Source of the DNA: Saprospirales bacterium
Lineage (GTDB): Bacteria > Bacteroidota > Bacteroidia > Chitinophagales > Saprospiraceae
DNA: 35,468 nucleotides
Reading direction: 5' to 3'
NCBI GenBank assembly: GCA_003448025.1
Contig: DLXL01000635.1
Coordinates: forward strand, 7,333 to 42,800
The notes beneath the pieces were generated by a model. The model searched no databases and was not told the DNA's origin. It worked only from the letters and a program-made list of their open reading frames with translations. The translations under genes and the position numbers were made by a program. Shown here piece after piece: positions 29,101-35,468 of this stretch (the first letter of the stretch is position 1; the number at the start of each line of letters is the position of its first letter).

Positions 29101-32100
29101 GTAAATATCACTGTGCCATCAGGAAGACTTGTGCCTCCGGACGGGTGCGTAGAACCGAAGGTATAGGTCAGTTCACCCAAACCTGAATTAGCGGTAAAAA
29201 TGGAACTAATACCGTCCGGAACGGCTGGAGTGGTAAATGTGACAAACTGAAAAATAGTTGGATCCCAGGAAAAAACGTGATCCATTGTGCCTATATCACA
29301 GAAATTTGATACTTCAACAGATACTGTAAACTCTTCACCACAGGCAACGGGTCCGTCCGTGTAAATGGAGGTAAGTTCAACTTCCTCAATCACGTTGATT
29401 TCATATTCGGCCGTGGTAACACAACCTGCATCATCTGTTACGGTATAATAAATAGTAGTTAACCCGGTCAAAGGACCGCCGGTAACCAAACCGCTCTGAT
29501 CAACTGTCGCGTGATTGGTGCCATCATCAGCCCAGGAAGCCGAAACCAGACTGGCCGGAGACTGCACATTAGGAGTGCCTGTAAGCTGGATGGTTGAGCC
29601 TACATATACGCATGTTGGCCCCTCAATTTCCGGATCCCCGGAAGGCACCACAGTGACATCTACATAAATAGGATCACCAATGCAATCATCCCCATTAAAG
29701 CCATTGGTTGGTCCGGACGCGCGTGGGGTAATGGTAAAGGTTACCGTTTGCGGGCCTTGTTGGGGATCTACCAGGGTCAATACTTGTTGCAACTCATTGA
29801 GTTCTGCACCGGCTCCATTGTAAATCACAGCAGAACCTGTAGCGCCATCTTGGATAACGCCTGCACCACTAACGGTCCAGTTAATGCGCACCGGATAACC
29901 GGCCTGTGCAGCATTAAGGGATGGAAGGCCCAGAAGATCTACATCCAGCACAAAATTATTGCCATCGCAGGAAAGCAGGATGTCAGACTCCTCTTCCAGT
30001 CGTGGCTTAGGATATACCTGTGTATTCTGGCCGTTTACATCAGTTGTAGTGCAAACATCTGCATCGGCATATCCAATATTGATGGCACGTACACGCACGC
30101 GACCGCGGTCAAAAGTGCCTGCCGCGTTGTTTACTGTAGCCGTGAACACATATGGGTTACCGGCACTAATCGTGTGTGTGGTTGGCGCCGGGAACATATT
30201 ATCGTCGTCAAGATCTGCCGGATTAGCAGCGTTGGTATTTTCTTCATACACCAGATCAAAAGTTACATCCTCCGTGGAAGTAGTGCTGATGGTGTACTGT
30301 ATACCGTCGCCGGAGCAGATAGAACCACCATTGTCGCGGGTAACCGTAAGCGTAATAGGCGCATAAATTCGATAGGTAATCGTGAACGGTTCGCCCAGAC
30401 AGTCAACACCGGCATCATAATCGCCGTCGTTGTTGGCATCAAAATATGGGGTGTATACCTGATCAAACCAGCCATAGGTGCCGCTTGAGAGGGTATAGGG
30501 GCCGTAAGTTCCACCAAAAAATCCGGCTGCAGCAGCAGCTGGGATGTTGGATGGTGCGCGCGGTACCGTCAAGCCCGTAATGTTGTTGGTCCCTGAAGGA
30601 ATTTCTTCTATAAAGCCCATACCCGGTGTACCGGAATACATGCTGAAACTGAAGGACTCTCCATCGCAAAAATCAAGGGTTATGTGGTTTGCATTGGAGT
30701 TATTAACTGTTTGAGGTGTACCACCGGCTACGGCAGCATTCACAGAAACCGTAGGTTTAGGGTAAACCGTAATCGTAAAGTTTACTGGGGTGCCGGAGCA
30801 GTTAGTCGTTGATGGTGTTACTGTAACGTTTGCAACCACGGTTATATTACCGGTATTGGTAGCCGTAAATGTCACATCGCCATTGCCACTTGCTGCCATT
30901 CCAATGCTAACATTATCGTTTGTCCAGGAATAGGTGGCATTAGCGCCATAGTTTCCACTAAACGCAACTGATACTTCTTCACCATCGCACAACTCAATCG
31001 GGTCCGGAGAAACCGTTACCGTTGGGATGGCATGAATGTGGTAATTCAGGTACATTGGCTCGCCCTCGCAATCGCCAGCAGTGAGCGTGCCACTGTTGTC
31101 GTTATCCAAATAAGGCGTAAACGTCTGGTTGATGGTACCGGAAGTGCCGGCATTTAAGCCATAGCCTAATAAATCGCCATACACCTGACCAAAGAAAGTA
31201 GCTGCATCACCAGGAGCAACATTAGCGGGGCCTCCGCTTAGAGGGAACAATCCACCATTGTAAGTCACATTGCCCGTTGTTGTGTACACATAGGTGTAAC
31301 CAACAGAACCATTATCAGTGTATCCGCCAAGCGTAAGGTGATCACCCGCGCAAAAATTCACATCAAGGCTATTCGGACCATTGCCGTTGTTTCCGCTAAC
31401 CGGGCCATCATTTTCAGAAGATGCCGTAAAGCCAAATTCAGGCGCAGGGAGTACCTCTACAGTAACATTGGCCGCTGCTGCACTACAACCTGAAACGGGC
31501 TCAGTCACCGTAATCTGCGACAGGGTAAGATCGCCCGTGAAGTCAGTTCCTTCTGTGAGGTCCACGTGGTCGTCGTCAATCACTTCATAGAAAGTGAGGG
31601 TATCTAAGCCAAAAACAAGCGTAGATGCATCGCCGCCTACCGTAAATTCCGTACCACCAGGCCAGGCTGATTCGTTGAAATAAATTTCAACCAAATCTCC
31701 CGGACAAAGTGGAGAAGAAACCACACTAAAGGTGGCGGCCGGATATGGGTTTACCGTGATGGTGAGGTTAGCCAACTCCGTAGAGCATCCTGTAGTTTCA
31801 TCCGTTACGATGATATTGGTAAGCGAAACCGTACCCGTTGTAGAACCTTCAAAATCAATACCTTCTGTGTACGTGTCCGTAGCACCACTCGGGATATTGG
31901 TATAATTAATGGCGCCTACCGCTGTGCCATTGTCGTCTGTCAAATCAGCCGTAATACTGAACAGGTGACCAGTAGCATCGTTATCCGTAAAAGTCAGCGT
32001 AACATCGCCATCATCACAGATGTCCATATCATCCAGTGTGACCGCCACATCAGGCTCGGGGATAATAGTGAGGGAGATATCTGCAGGCTCGGAAGTGCAT

Positions 32101-32384
32101 TCCGTTGTTTCGTCTTCCACTACAATATTGGTGATGGAAACAGTACCGGCAATGGCTCCATAAAAATTAACGCCTTCCGTCAGGTTCAAAACTGCACCAT
32201 CGGGTACATTGATAAACTCAATGGGTGTTGTACCATTATCATCTACCAGATCAAATGTAATATGGAAGGTATTTCCGGTATTAGCCTCATCGTCAAAGGT
32301 CAGCGACACATTACCACCTACACAGATGGAGGTGGCGCTCAGGGAGGCCGAGACATCAGGCAGGGCCGCCACGGTTATTTCCAC
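23106..32384 (-). CDS. Giant PKD-like/HYR surface protein with X-dockerin-like and cohesin-like modules, T9SS type A sorting domain (5' part cut off by a stop)
   Basis: The frame is open from 32408, after an in-frame TAA at 32409-32411, to 23106; the first usable start is a GTG at 32384, giving 3,092 residues with no signal peptide. Modules are: three related beta modules with LTEGxxF (1-230), a pair of modules with Asp-rich loops (about 315-450 and 545-675), Ig/PKD-like domains to about 1000, cohesin-like (1000-1140), HYR and HYR-variant modules (1150-2660), an Ig/CNA-B-like X module (2665-2725), dockerin-like (2728-2785, with NGVTAADASAI and DVNRSGIINTQDATLI), cohesin-like (2858-2995) and a type A sorting domain (3000-3092, NRPNPFVDATTIGFILPE). 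Coding character is intact over 9 kb, so decay, if real, is recent. It is best read as one gene with 32409-33296. Confidence 0.85.
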   Translation of the reverse strand: MEITVAALPDVSASLSATSICVGGNVSLTFDDEANTGNTFHITFDLVDDNGTTPIEFINVPDGAVLNLTEGVNFYGAIAGTVSITNIVVEDETTECTSEPADISLTIIPEPDVAVTLDDMDICDDGDVTLTFTDNDATGHLFSITADLTDDNGTAVGAINYTNIPSGATDTYTEGIDFEGSTTGTVSLTNIIVTDETTGCSTELANLTITVNPYPAATFSVVSSPLCPGDLVEIYFNESAWPGGTEFTVGGDASTLVFGLDTLTFYEVIDDDHVDLTEGTDFTGDLTLSQITVTEPVSGCSAAAANVTVEVLPAPEFGFTASSENDGPVSGNNGNGPNSLDVNFCAGDHLTLGGYTDNGSVGYTYVYTTTGNVTYNGGLFPLSGGPANVAPGDAATFFGQVYGDLLGYGLNAGTSGTINQTFTPYLDNDNSGTLTAGDCEGEPMYLNYHIHAIPTVTVSPDPIELCDGEEVSVAFSGNYGANATYSWTNDNVSIGMAASGNGDVTFTATNTGNITVVANVTVTPSTTNCSGTPVNFTITVYPKPTVSVNAAVAGGTPQTVNNSNANHITLDFCDGESFSFSMYSGTPGMGFIEEIPSGTNNITGLTVPRAPSNIPAAAAAGFFGGTYGPYTLSSGTYGWFDQVYTPYFDANNDGDYDAGVDCLGEPFTITYRIYAPITLTVTRDNGGSICSGDGIQYTISTTSTEDVTFDLVYEENTNAANPADLDDDNMFPAPTTHTISAGNPYVFTATVNNAAGTFDRGRVRVRAINIGYADADVCTTTDVNGQNTQVYPKPRLEEESDILLSCDGNNFVLDVDLLGLPSLNAAQAGYPVRINWTVSGAGVIQDGATGSAVIYNGAGAELNELQQVLTLVDPQQGPQTVTFTITPRASGPTNGFNGDDCIGDPIYVDVTVVPSGDPEIEGPTCVYVGSTIQLTGTPNVQSPASLVSASWADDGTNHATVDQSGLVTGGPLTGLTTIYYTVTDDAGCVTTAEYEINVIEEVELTSIYTDGPVACGEEFTVSVEVSNFCDIGTMDHVFSWDPTIFQFVTFTTPAVPDGISSIFTANSGLGELTYTFGSTHPSGGTSLPDGTVIFTYTLRAIGAAGVYNIPQSNDLLEAYNSNFSQVPDYFTGVSVEVSNITIDLGPNPVICPSDPFVYQTYTNVEGNPDYFIIDFDALAEAAGFPDTWDGVFDPNDGQIQIPVPNGLLSGSYHGTLVLSNSQYGCESEPYLITIIVDQIPPTASNPAPLSLQCLSAIPAPNPAVVIDEDDNCPTDPVVAYEPGLSTSTGSGCAGNPQIINRVYSVTDEAGNTTYVTHTITVEDNIPPTINTSGLASWYPTGLAAVNAALARANATKQDNCTPQLGITVSYNAMASDTSGCNGVIVLVVRDACNNLAPAINTTFYVTIDRTPPVATAGIIDECYDEDESPNPPYGIYDYAVQAAIAATSATDDCDNNLTYTASYSGPDCSLVITVTVTDDCGKSSSVTYNTRVDSEGPNFYPLDAVQIGMLMEGDCYDTEEEALDAAISIVEQYAGDDCGGPGSLQFDAFSNGGCPAEIMVVVTDFCGNPSTVTFTGVHIDTEDPGVNPDEVYTTCFKTLQAAYDNLVNATHPYDNCTSEEDLLASYDVTSVEVGLFEDLCTEYNITFTFTDNCGNDVSYTYENIVIDNTAPTAQPMTTLSYTCLDEVDEPNTGDVVASDNCGVQDIFWVSDNLPTSCPGNGTRTYRVFDCAGNSIDVVQTITVNDNVVPTWVSADNELDRIIDCDDLSSIEAALDLEPEAEDNCGEVDVVLVSSTPITSCAGGYTRTWRAYDECGNSSTNVFTQTINIVDNVEPTWVTMPYDINTEIECSDEDGLEAALELQPVAEDNCSTNITYTMVDRYYTEYVECVYNYMGEWVTEWVAEDACGNESVSFFHYVYIYDNTAPEWVTEPGDLNGGISCSDNIGYDYLNSLSPVSEDNCDLELTYEKVTGQFVPSGDCPGDGSFTNTWIAIDNCGNQSTVYTQVITVYDNTPPTFDPLCQFMPLNLYTFPDGGPAADCQQGISLEVGDVLDYQDSWTVAGIPIDPLENCISDNCSPVSEIEIEVVSIEEEVIDDFNDGNNTYDCVRQITVSFQLTDACGNAQPTLFVCVYNIIDNTAPLLFCSEGGGPNLPDNCYPSVAAAQAAALEAVDACDNCTAAEDLIYTVNTVGTCNAEVTVVVEDCAGNTDSYTFYTRIDGTAPVLTASNIQLCYTTVAQAQAAAVAGTTITDNCDAYGNLNITTTVNGTCPASITVTATDQCGNSRSIVYNGLCIGMSSQVEITDEADDLNVDCVDWQTDLNNWLTNHGNAVAPGNDIQWSYLPLDPATMLQNSMPNCTTHTKSVVVTFRATNDCGNYDETTATFSVTDNVPPTANLIANTNLTCSSAIPAPNVELVTGESDNCGGPVTVTLFGTSDNMASGCPNSPRIVIHQYQVTDAYCNTALINHTITVVDNVAPTFTAPANITINVNAGCTYDASTNVTGDVTNESDNCTPSGPGLQAYYTQVVNHGNDFQVKYVITRTWYLTDACGNSAIPRIQTITVLDVTAPVIGSCPTNINVQGAPQVIETIQYACTWTAGNGGTGIGFSDNCPDPVLSYQLNGFFLGQSSGTGTIANVVFLEGTTTVTYTVTDAVGNTASCSFTVTVNCLTISGRIIWEHDDATGVKDATVNVTNILPTPAFGGSDLSDAAGNYEVSVPQNGNYKVTPVKNINRLNGVTAADASAINTHISSPAPGTITDPYKKVCADVNRSGIINTQDATLITQCLAGNPTALAVFNVFWRFVPTDYVMPATAQNSVPVFPNFKDVTLAGLDVVNIDFFGMKIGDVAAPWANPQNIQSLPPLVWMVKDQQLVAGTDIELTFTASNFTDLASYQFGMDFDPTILKFAGFEPLTALPMNLLDNFGAYQADMGELRHVWASGNGMDLPEGTAVFRAKFKVLAGGQKLSEVLRLDDSQIECAAFNSALMPTKVRLVFTETTSANTPATLGNPALQLMQNRPNPFVDATTIGFILPEACEAHIRILDISGRELASYDRKYTAGYHELEFKMENASFYGVLFCELTTPQGKRTIKMMTAK
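24028..24200 (-). other. Dockerin-like module in the interrupted type A protein
   Basis: Two half-repeats are visible. The first, NGVTAADASAINTHI, lacks the leading DxN ligands. The second, DVNRSGIINTQDATLITQ, has Asp1, Asn3, Ser5 and Asp12, compatible with a dockerin calcium loop. An Ig/CNA-B-like module precedes it and a cohesin-like module follows, as in the 2,895-residue protein. Confidence 0.65.
25600..28400 (-). repeat. Protein-level repeat block: HYR variants with helical or acidic inserts
   Basis: Six modules carry an Ala-rich, probably helical, insert just before the D-D/N-C motif. They lie near 28305-28380, 28028-28122, 27768-27845, 27538-27604, 25860-25923 and 25630-25697; examples are CYDTEEEALDAAISIVEQ and CYPSVAAAQAAALEAVDAC. 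Between the two clusters (about 26500-27110) are three modules of another type with I-D/E/S-C-S/D-D and an E-D-N-C ending, such as DEDGLEAALELQPVAEDNC. Repetition is at protein level; DNA copies are diverged. Confidence 0.7.
30360..31440 (-). repeat. Pair of related modules with Asp-rich, calcium-loop-like segments
   Basis: Two modules of about 135 codons, at roughly 31030-31440 and 30360-30755, share L-D-V/F-x-F-C near the start, a Gly-rich middle ending FFG-x-x-YG, and a closing segment: TPYLDNDNSGTLTAGDCEGE in one and TPYFDANNDGDYDAGVDCLG in the other. The Asp/Asn spacing in both resembles calcium-binding loops. Confidence 0.6.
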
Positions 32385-32408
32385 ATCGTATTCGGTTTCA
32401 AACCCACA

Positions 32409-32411
32409 TTA
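32409..32411 (-). other. In-frame TAA splitting one giant gene
   Basis: The minus-strand reading is V-T-V-A-N, TAA, C-G-F-E-T-E-Y-D-V-E-I-T, with no frame change. A homologous module further along the same protein (near residue 1200) reads LSNSQYGCESEPYLITI across the equivalent position, so both sides of the stop belong to a single beta domain. One base change restores a sense codon. Confidence 0.9.
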
Positions 32412-33296
32412 ATTGGCCACCGTAACCACGGCGTTGTATACGCCCGGATCAGCGTTGGCCGGAATAGACCAGGAAATTGCGCCAGGTGCATCAGCCAAAG
32501 TCGTTTCCGCAACATCCACAAAACCCTCAGCTTCTGCAGCCGCATCGAAATCAATCGCGTAGGTATCTGCATCTTTCATAACATACACAGAACTTGCGGT
32601 GGTTTCACCGGCACATACCAGGAAGTTGGACGGAACAGGTGTAACACTCGGCGCATTAGCACAAACTTCACCGTTCACTACGATATCGCGTAAAAACATG
32701 TCGCCGGTGTAATTGCTTCCACTCGACAAGCCATAAACCCGGAACGTTACCGGATCGTTGCTATTAAAAGTTACAAATCCGGTCCAGGGCCGGTTTACGC
32801 CACTGCTGGAGCAGAGATTGCTGGACAAAGGATTCCCTGGATTCACAGTGGTCCAGTTGATGCCGTCTTTACTGTAGCCATAACGCATGGCAATTGGTCC
32901 ATCATTCGCCGTCCCTGTCAGGTTTTCCCTCCGGGAACGGGAGGTGAACCCCGTAACTTTCAAGCCATAACCTGGATCAGGAGTTAAGGTAAACTCCACA
33001 TACCAGCCATTTGTATTGAATGTTGCCACGTTGAAAACGTTGGTCGTAGGCCAGCCGTGGGAGCCAAATCCCTGGTCACCCATACAATCAGATGCTTGCA
33101 GGATATCAGGGGTACCGCGCGTAAGTGAGGTGGCCGACATGTTTGAAGCAGCAGTGCCAGCTCCTGAGGTTAAATTGGTGTAATTAAACAACACCTGGGC
33201 ATTCGTTGCCTGGCCGAAGCCGAGGAACAAAAGCCCCAAAACCAAAAAGCGCGTAATCATTTGTCGGTGCAAACAAATGGGTAGGGTTGGTTTCAT
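32409..33296 (-). CDS. N-terminal fragment of the giant type A protein: signal peptide plus jelly-roll domain
   Basis: The fragment encodes 295 residues ending at the in-frame TAA. The signal peptide is MITRFLVLGLLFLGFG, cleaved near TNAQV, with a start at either 33296 or, more compactly, 33260. Residues about 35-190 look like a lectin-type jelly-roll common in Bacteroidota surface proteins (GWYVEFTLTPDPGYGLKV, then RYGYSKDGINW and VYGLSSG). Residues about 195-295 begin a beta module that continues without a frame change after the stop. On its own this fragment has an export signal but no T9SS sorting domain, so it would be released into the periplasm; the downstream part has the sorting domain but no signal peptide. 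Together they would make a protein of about 3,395 residues. Confidence 0.85.
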   Translation of the reverse strand: MKPTLPICLHRQMITRFLVLGLLFLGFGQATNAQVLFNYTNLTSGAGTAASNMSATSLTRGTPDILQASDCMGDQGFGSHGWPTTNVFNVATFNTNGWYVEFTLTPDPGYGLKVTGFTSRSRRENLTGTANDGPIAMRYGYSKDGINWTTVNPGNPLSSNLCSSSGVNRPWTGFVTFNSNDPVTFRVYGLSSGSNYTGDMFLRDIVVNGEVCANAPSVTPVPSNFLVCAGETTASSVYVMKDADTYAIDFDAAAEAEGFVDVAETTLADAPGAISWSIPANADPGVYNAVVTVAN

Positions 33297-33711
33297 AAAA
33301 TCAAAATTTGTTCGGTGTGAGAAGAAAAGGTGAAGGGATGATTAAATTTTTTACATATATTTAACGATGGCCACATCTACAATGCAACCTACCGATAATG
33401 TTAGGAAATTATAGCAAAATCTACTGAATACAGCGGCAATCACTGTTCAGACTCCTCATAAGAATGCGGACAAAGAACGTCCGATAGGCGGGAATTGTAA
33501 TCGGATTACATGGGCTGGTCCTGAAACCGGCAACAAACCTGTGTTTGTCCTCGACAGGGCAATACCTTTTGAAAAACTACCCTTGCAGGGGTATTCTATA
33601 TTAACAACTATTGTGCCATAAATTTAAAAATCGTTTACAGCATAGAAATATTGCTTTCCTGCAGATTTTCGGGGATTAATTGCCGAAAATCTGCAGGAAA
33701 AATCTTAAAAA
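33297..33711. other. Intergenic region between carB and the giant type A gene
   Basis: These 415 bases contain no supported gene. The right end holds the carB terminator hairpin. The part next to 33297 is AT-rich and presumably carries the promoter of the giant gene, but I find no exact TAnnTTTG there. The middle (about 33470-33570) is more GC-rich with short inverted words and no clear structure. Confidence 0.55.
33655..33700 (-). terminator. Terminator hairpin downstream of carB
   Basis: Positions 33655-33672 and 33683-33700 are perfect 18-bp inverted repeats around a 10-base loop (GGATTAATTG), starting about 12 bases beyond the carB stop. It is the longest perfect stem I found in the window. 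The arm ends are A/T-rich (TTTCC and GGAAA), but no long U-run follows on the minus strand. Confidence 0.75.
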
Positions 33712-35468
33712 TTAATTATACAAATACATACTCCGGTTCCTTTCCAGCTCCCGGAAATACGGATCCTTCAAATCCTTGATGAAGTAAATGGCCTCGCCGG
33801 TGGACTTCATTTCAGGCCCCAGGCGCTTGTCTACATCCTGGAATTTTTCAAAAGAGAATACAGGGATCTTGATGGCATAACCATCCAACTTCTGTGTAAT
33901 CTCGAAGTCTTTCAATTTGTGCGTGCCCAGCATCACTTTCGTGGCGATATTGAGGTACGGCACCCCATATGCTTTGGCAATAAAAGGTGTGGTGCGTGAT
34001 GCGCGCGGATTGGCTTCAATCACATATACCTCATCGTTCTTGATGGCAAACTGAATATTAATCAACCCTTTGATATTCAGCGCTCTGGCTATTTTCTCCG
34101 CATATTCAATCATACTCTGGATCACTATCGGCCCCAGACTGTAATGTGGAAGCACAGCAGAAGAATCGCCGGAGTGTATACCTGCCGGTTCTATGTGTTC
34201 CATAATACCCATGATATGCAACTCATCACCGTCGAAAATTGCATCAATCTCCGCCTCTTTGGCACGCTCCAGGAACTGATCAATCAGTACCCGGTTGTCG
34301 GGAAGGTGCTTGAAAATGGTCAGTACCTGGCGCTCCAGTTCATTGTCGTTGATGACAATTTTCATGCGCTGGCCTCCCAATACGTAACTCGGACGGACCA
34401 GCAAGGGGTAAGGGATTTTTTTAGCAATATCCAATGCCTCGTCCACGTCGCGGGCAGCGCCATATTTCGGATACGGAATGCCCAGCTCTTTCAACAAGTC
34501 AGAGAACCGGCCGCGGTCTTCCGCAATATCCATGTCGTTGTAACTGGTACCGATAATGTTCCAGCCATTTTTATGCAACTCCTCTGCCAGTTTTAAAGCT
34601 GTTTGACCACCCAGCTGAACAATCACGCCTTCGGGCTTTTCATGTTCCAAAATCTCCTCCAGATGTTCCCAAAATACCGGCTCGAAACGAAACTTATCGG
34701 CCATATCAAAATCTGTGGACACAGTTTCCGGGTTACAATTCACCATGATAGCTTCATAACCTACTTCCTTGGCAGCCAGCAAACCGTGTACACAGCAGTA
34801 ATCAAATTCAATACCCTGCCCGATACGGTTGGGACCAGAACCGAGAACCACAATCTTTTTTCTTTCTGTAGAAATGCTTTCGTTGCGCTGATCAAAGGTG
34901 GAATAGAAATAATTAGTTTTGCTTTCAAACTCCGCCGCACAGGTATCCACCATTTTATATACCCGGCGGATTCCTCGTTTTTTGCGTTCTCGGGTTACCG
35001 GTTTTTCTTCAATACGCAGCAGCCATGCGATTTGGGCGTCGGAATAACCGTTTTTCTTCAGTTCTATGAAGAACTCTGTTGGAATATCTTCCGGAACATT
35101 ATACCGAAGCAACTGCTCTTCCATTTTAACCAGGTTCTTGATCTGCCCAATGAACCAGGGATCTATACCGGTAAATTTCTGCACCGTTTTGGATGGAATA
35201 CCCAGGCGAAGTGCATCTTTCACGCGATAAATCCGGTCGTCGGATACCTTTTCCAGGCGTTCCATGATATCGTCGGTCTTGAGCCATTCTTTTTTATCTG
35301 CACCAAGACCTGTACGGTTGTTTTCCTGACTCTGACATGCTTTCTGCAGGGCCTCATTGAAGGATCTTCCAATAGCCATTACCTCTCCTACTGATTTCAT
35401 CTGCAAGCCCAGACGATGATCTGCCCCGTGGAACTTATCGAAATTCCAGCGCGGCATTTTCACGATCT
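33712..35468 (-). CDS. carB: Carbamoyl-phosphate synthase large subunit, C-terminal part (continues beyond window), without MGS domain
   Basis: At least 585 residues of the ammonia/bicarbonate-using large subunit that makes carbamoyl phosphate for pyrimidine and arginine synthesis. The frame runs off the right edge; the GTG at 35463 is an internal codon (the protein reads I-V-K-M-P-R-W). Visible parts are the end of the first synthetase half (KSVGEVMAIGRSFNEALQKA), the oligomerisation region (about 45-170), and the second half with GSGPNRIGQGIEFDY, NPETVSTDFD, VRPSYVLGGQRM and EANPRASRTTPF. The protein stops shortly after LGPEMKSTGEAI, so the roughly 120-residue MGS-like allosteric domain of the E. 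coli enzyme is missing. I recall similarly short CarB proteins in other Bacteroidota, so this is probably natural. carA is not in the window. Confidence 0.96.
   Translation of the reverse strand, partial: IVKMPRWNFDKFHGADHRLGLQMKSVGEVMAIGRSFNEALQKACQSQENNRTGLGADKKEWLKTDDIMERLEKVSDDRIYRVKDALRLGIPSKTVQKFTGIDPWFIGQIKNLVKMEEQLLRYNVPEDIPTEFFIELKKNGYSDAQIAWLLRIEEKPVTRERKKRGIRRVYKMVDTCAAEFESKTNYFYSTFDQRNESISTERKKIVVLGSGPNRIGQGIEFDYCCVHGLLAAKEVGYEAIMVNCNPETVSTDFDMADKFRFEPVFWEHLEEILEHEKPEGVIVQLGGQTALKLAEELHKNGWNIIGTSYNDMDIAEDRGRFSDLLKELGIPYPKYGAARDVDEALDIAKKIPYPLLVRPSYVLGGQRMKIVINDNELERQVLTIFKHLPDNRVLIDQFLERAKEAEIDAIFDGDELHIMGIMEHIEPAGIHSGDSSAVLPHYSLGPIVIQSMIEYAEKIARALNIKGLINIQFAIKNDEVYVIEANPRASRTTPFIAKAYGVPYLNIATKVMLGTHKLKDFEITQKLDGYAIKIPVFSFEKFQDVDKRLGPEMKSTGEAIYFIKDLKDPYFRELERNRSMYLYN

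Noticed and set aside
32375..32411. Frameshift between the 295-residue and 3,092-residue frames
   Set aside because: Both are in the same frame. The only interruption is one TAA codon, so it is a nonsense codon and not an indel.
8811..32693. Many plus-strand open frames of 60-310 codons across the giant minus-strand genes
   Set aside because: They are antisense shadows of repetitive minus-strand coding sequence. Their translations lack domains and show Cys, Arg and His-rich low-quality composition, while the minus-strand frames hold continuous modules.
7914..33296. CRISPR array or DNA satellite suggested by recurring words
   Set aside because: The recurring words are codons for conserved HYR motifs (DNC, ATDxxGN, TCSF). 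Spacing is variable and multiples of three, with no short identical repeats and unique spacers.
7914..33296. Cellulosome locus
   Set aside because: Cohesin-like and dockerin-like modules are present, but no glycoside hydrolase, carbohydrate esterase or SusC/SusD gene occurs in the window, so a fibre-degrading complex is not supported.
33712..35468. CarB truncated by a mutation
   Set aside because: The end has a natural-looking sequence and a strong hairpin follows at once. I see no remnants of an MGS domain in the downstream 400 bases.

Overview
The window is chromosomal DNA from a member of the Bacteroidota, probably a Saprospiraceae-like gliding or filamentous lineage. The phylum call rests on type IX secretion (T9SS) cargo with both type A and type B C-terminal sorting domains, a PorP/SprF-family outer-membrane protein, a CarB without its regulatory domain, and a TAnnTTTG-like promoter. 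The family call is inference from the abundance of HYR, cohesin-like and dockerin-like modules. I see no tRNA, rRNA, CRISPR array, insertion sequence or phage gene.

Layout. 1-4,440 holds ordinary genes: the 3' end of a DUF2461-like gene, a polytopic GT-C-like membrane protein, a convergent monoacylglycerol-lipase-like hydrolase, fmt, and a convergent 2[4Fe-4S] ferredoxin. From about 4,487 to 33,296 almost everything lies on the minus strand and encodes cell-surface machinery. In transcription order this is: a giant type A protein interrupted by one in-frame TAA (33,296-23,106), a second giant type A protein of 2,895 aa (22,117-13,430), a type B protein of about 1,804 aa (13,328-7,914), a PorP/SprF protein (7,825-6,857), and a PD40/OmpA/SPOR periplasmic protein (6,802-4,487). 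The right edge (33,712-35,468) is the 3' part of carB.

How the genes may work together. Type B cargo, PorP/SprF and a PorE-like OmpA protein form a recognised T9SS arrangement: the barrel receives the type B protein and the OmpA/SPOR protein ties the barrel to peptidoglycan. The type B protein carries four cohesin-like modules. Both type A proteins end in the same series: an Ig/CNA-B-like 'X' module, a dockerin-like module, a cohesin-like module and a type A sorting domain. This resembles the logic of a cellulosome anchoring scaffoldin (X-dockerin onto surface cohesins), but there is no enzyme and the proteins consist of HYR and PKD-like adhesive modules. I propose, as inference only, a T9SS-delivered cohesin/dockerin-like surface lattice anchored through PorP and the OmpA/SPOR protein. 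The type A protein at 23,106-33,296 is split by a single in-frame stop codon that separates its signal peptide from more than 3,000 residues of passenger and sorting signal. It may be a decaying gene, a sequencing error or a recoding site.
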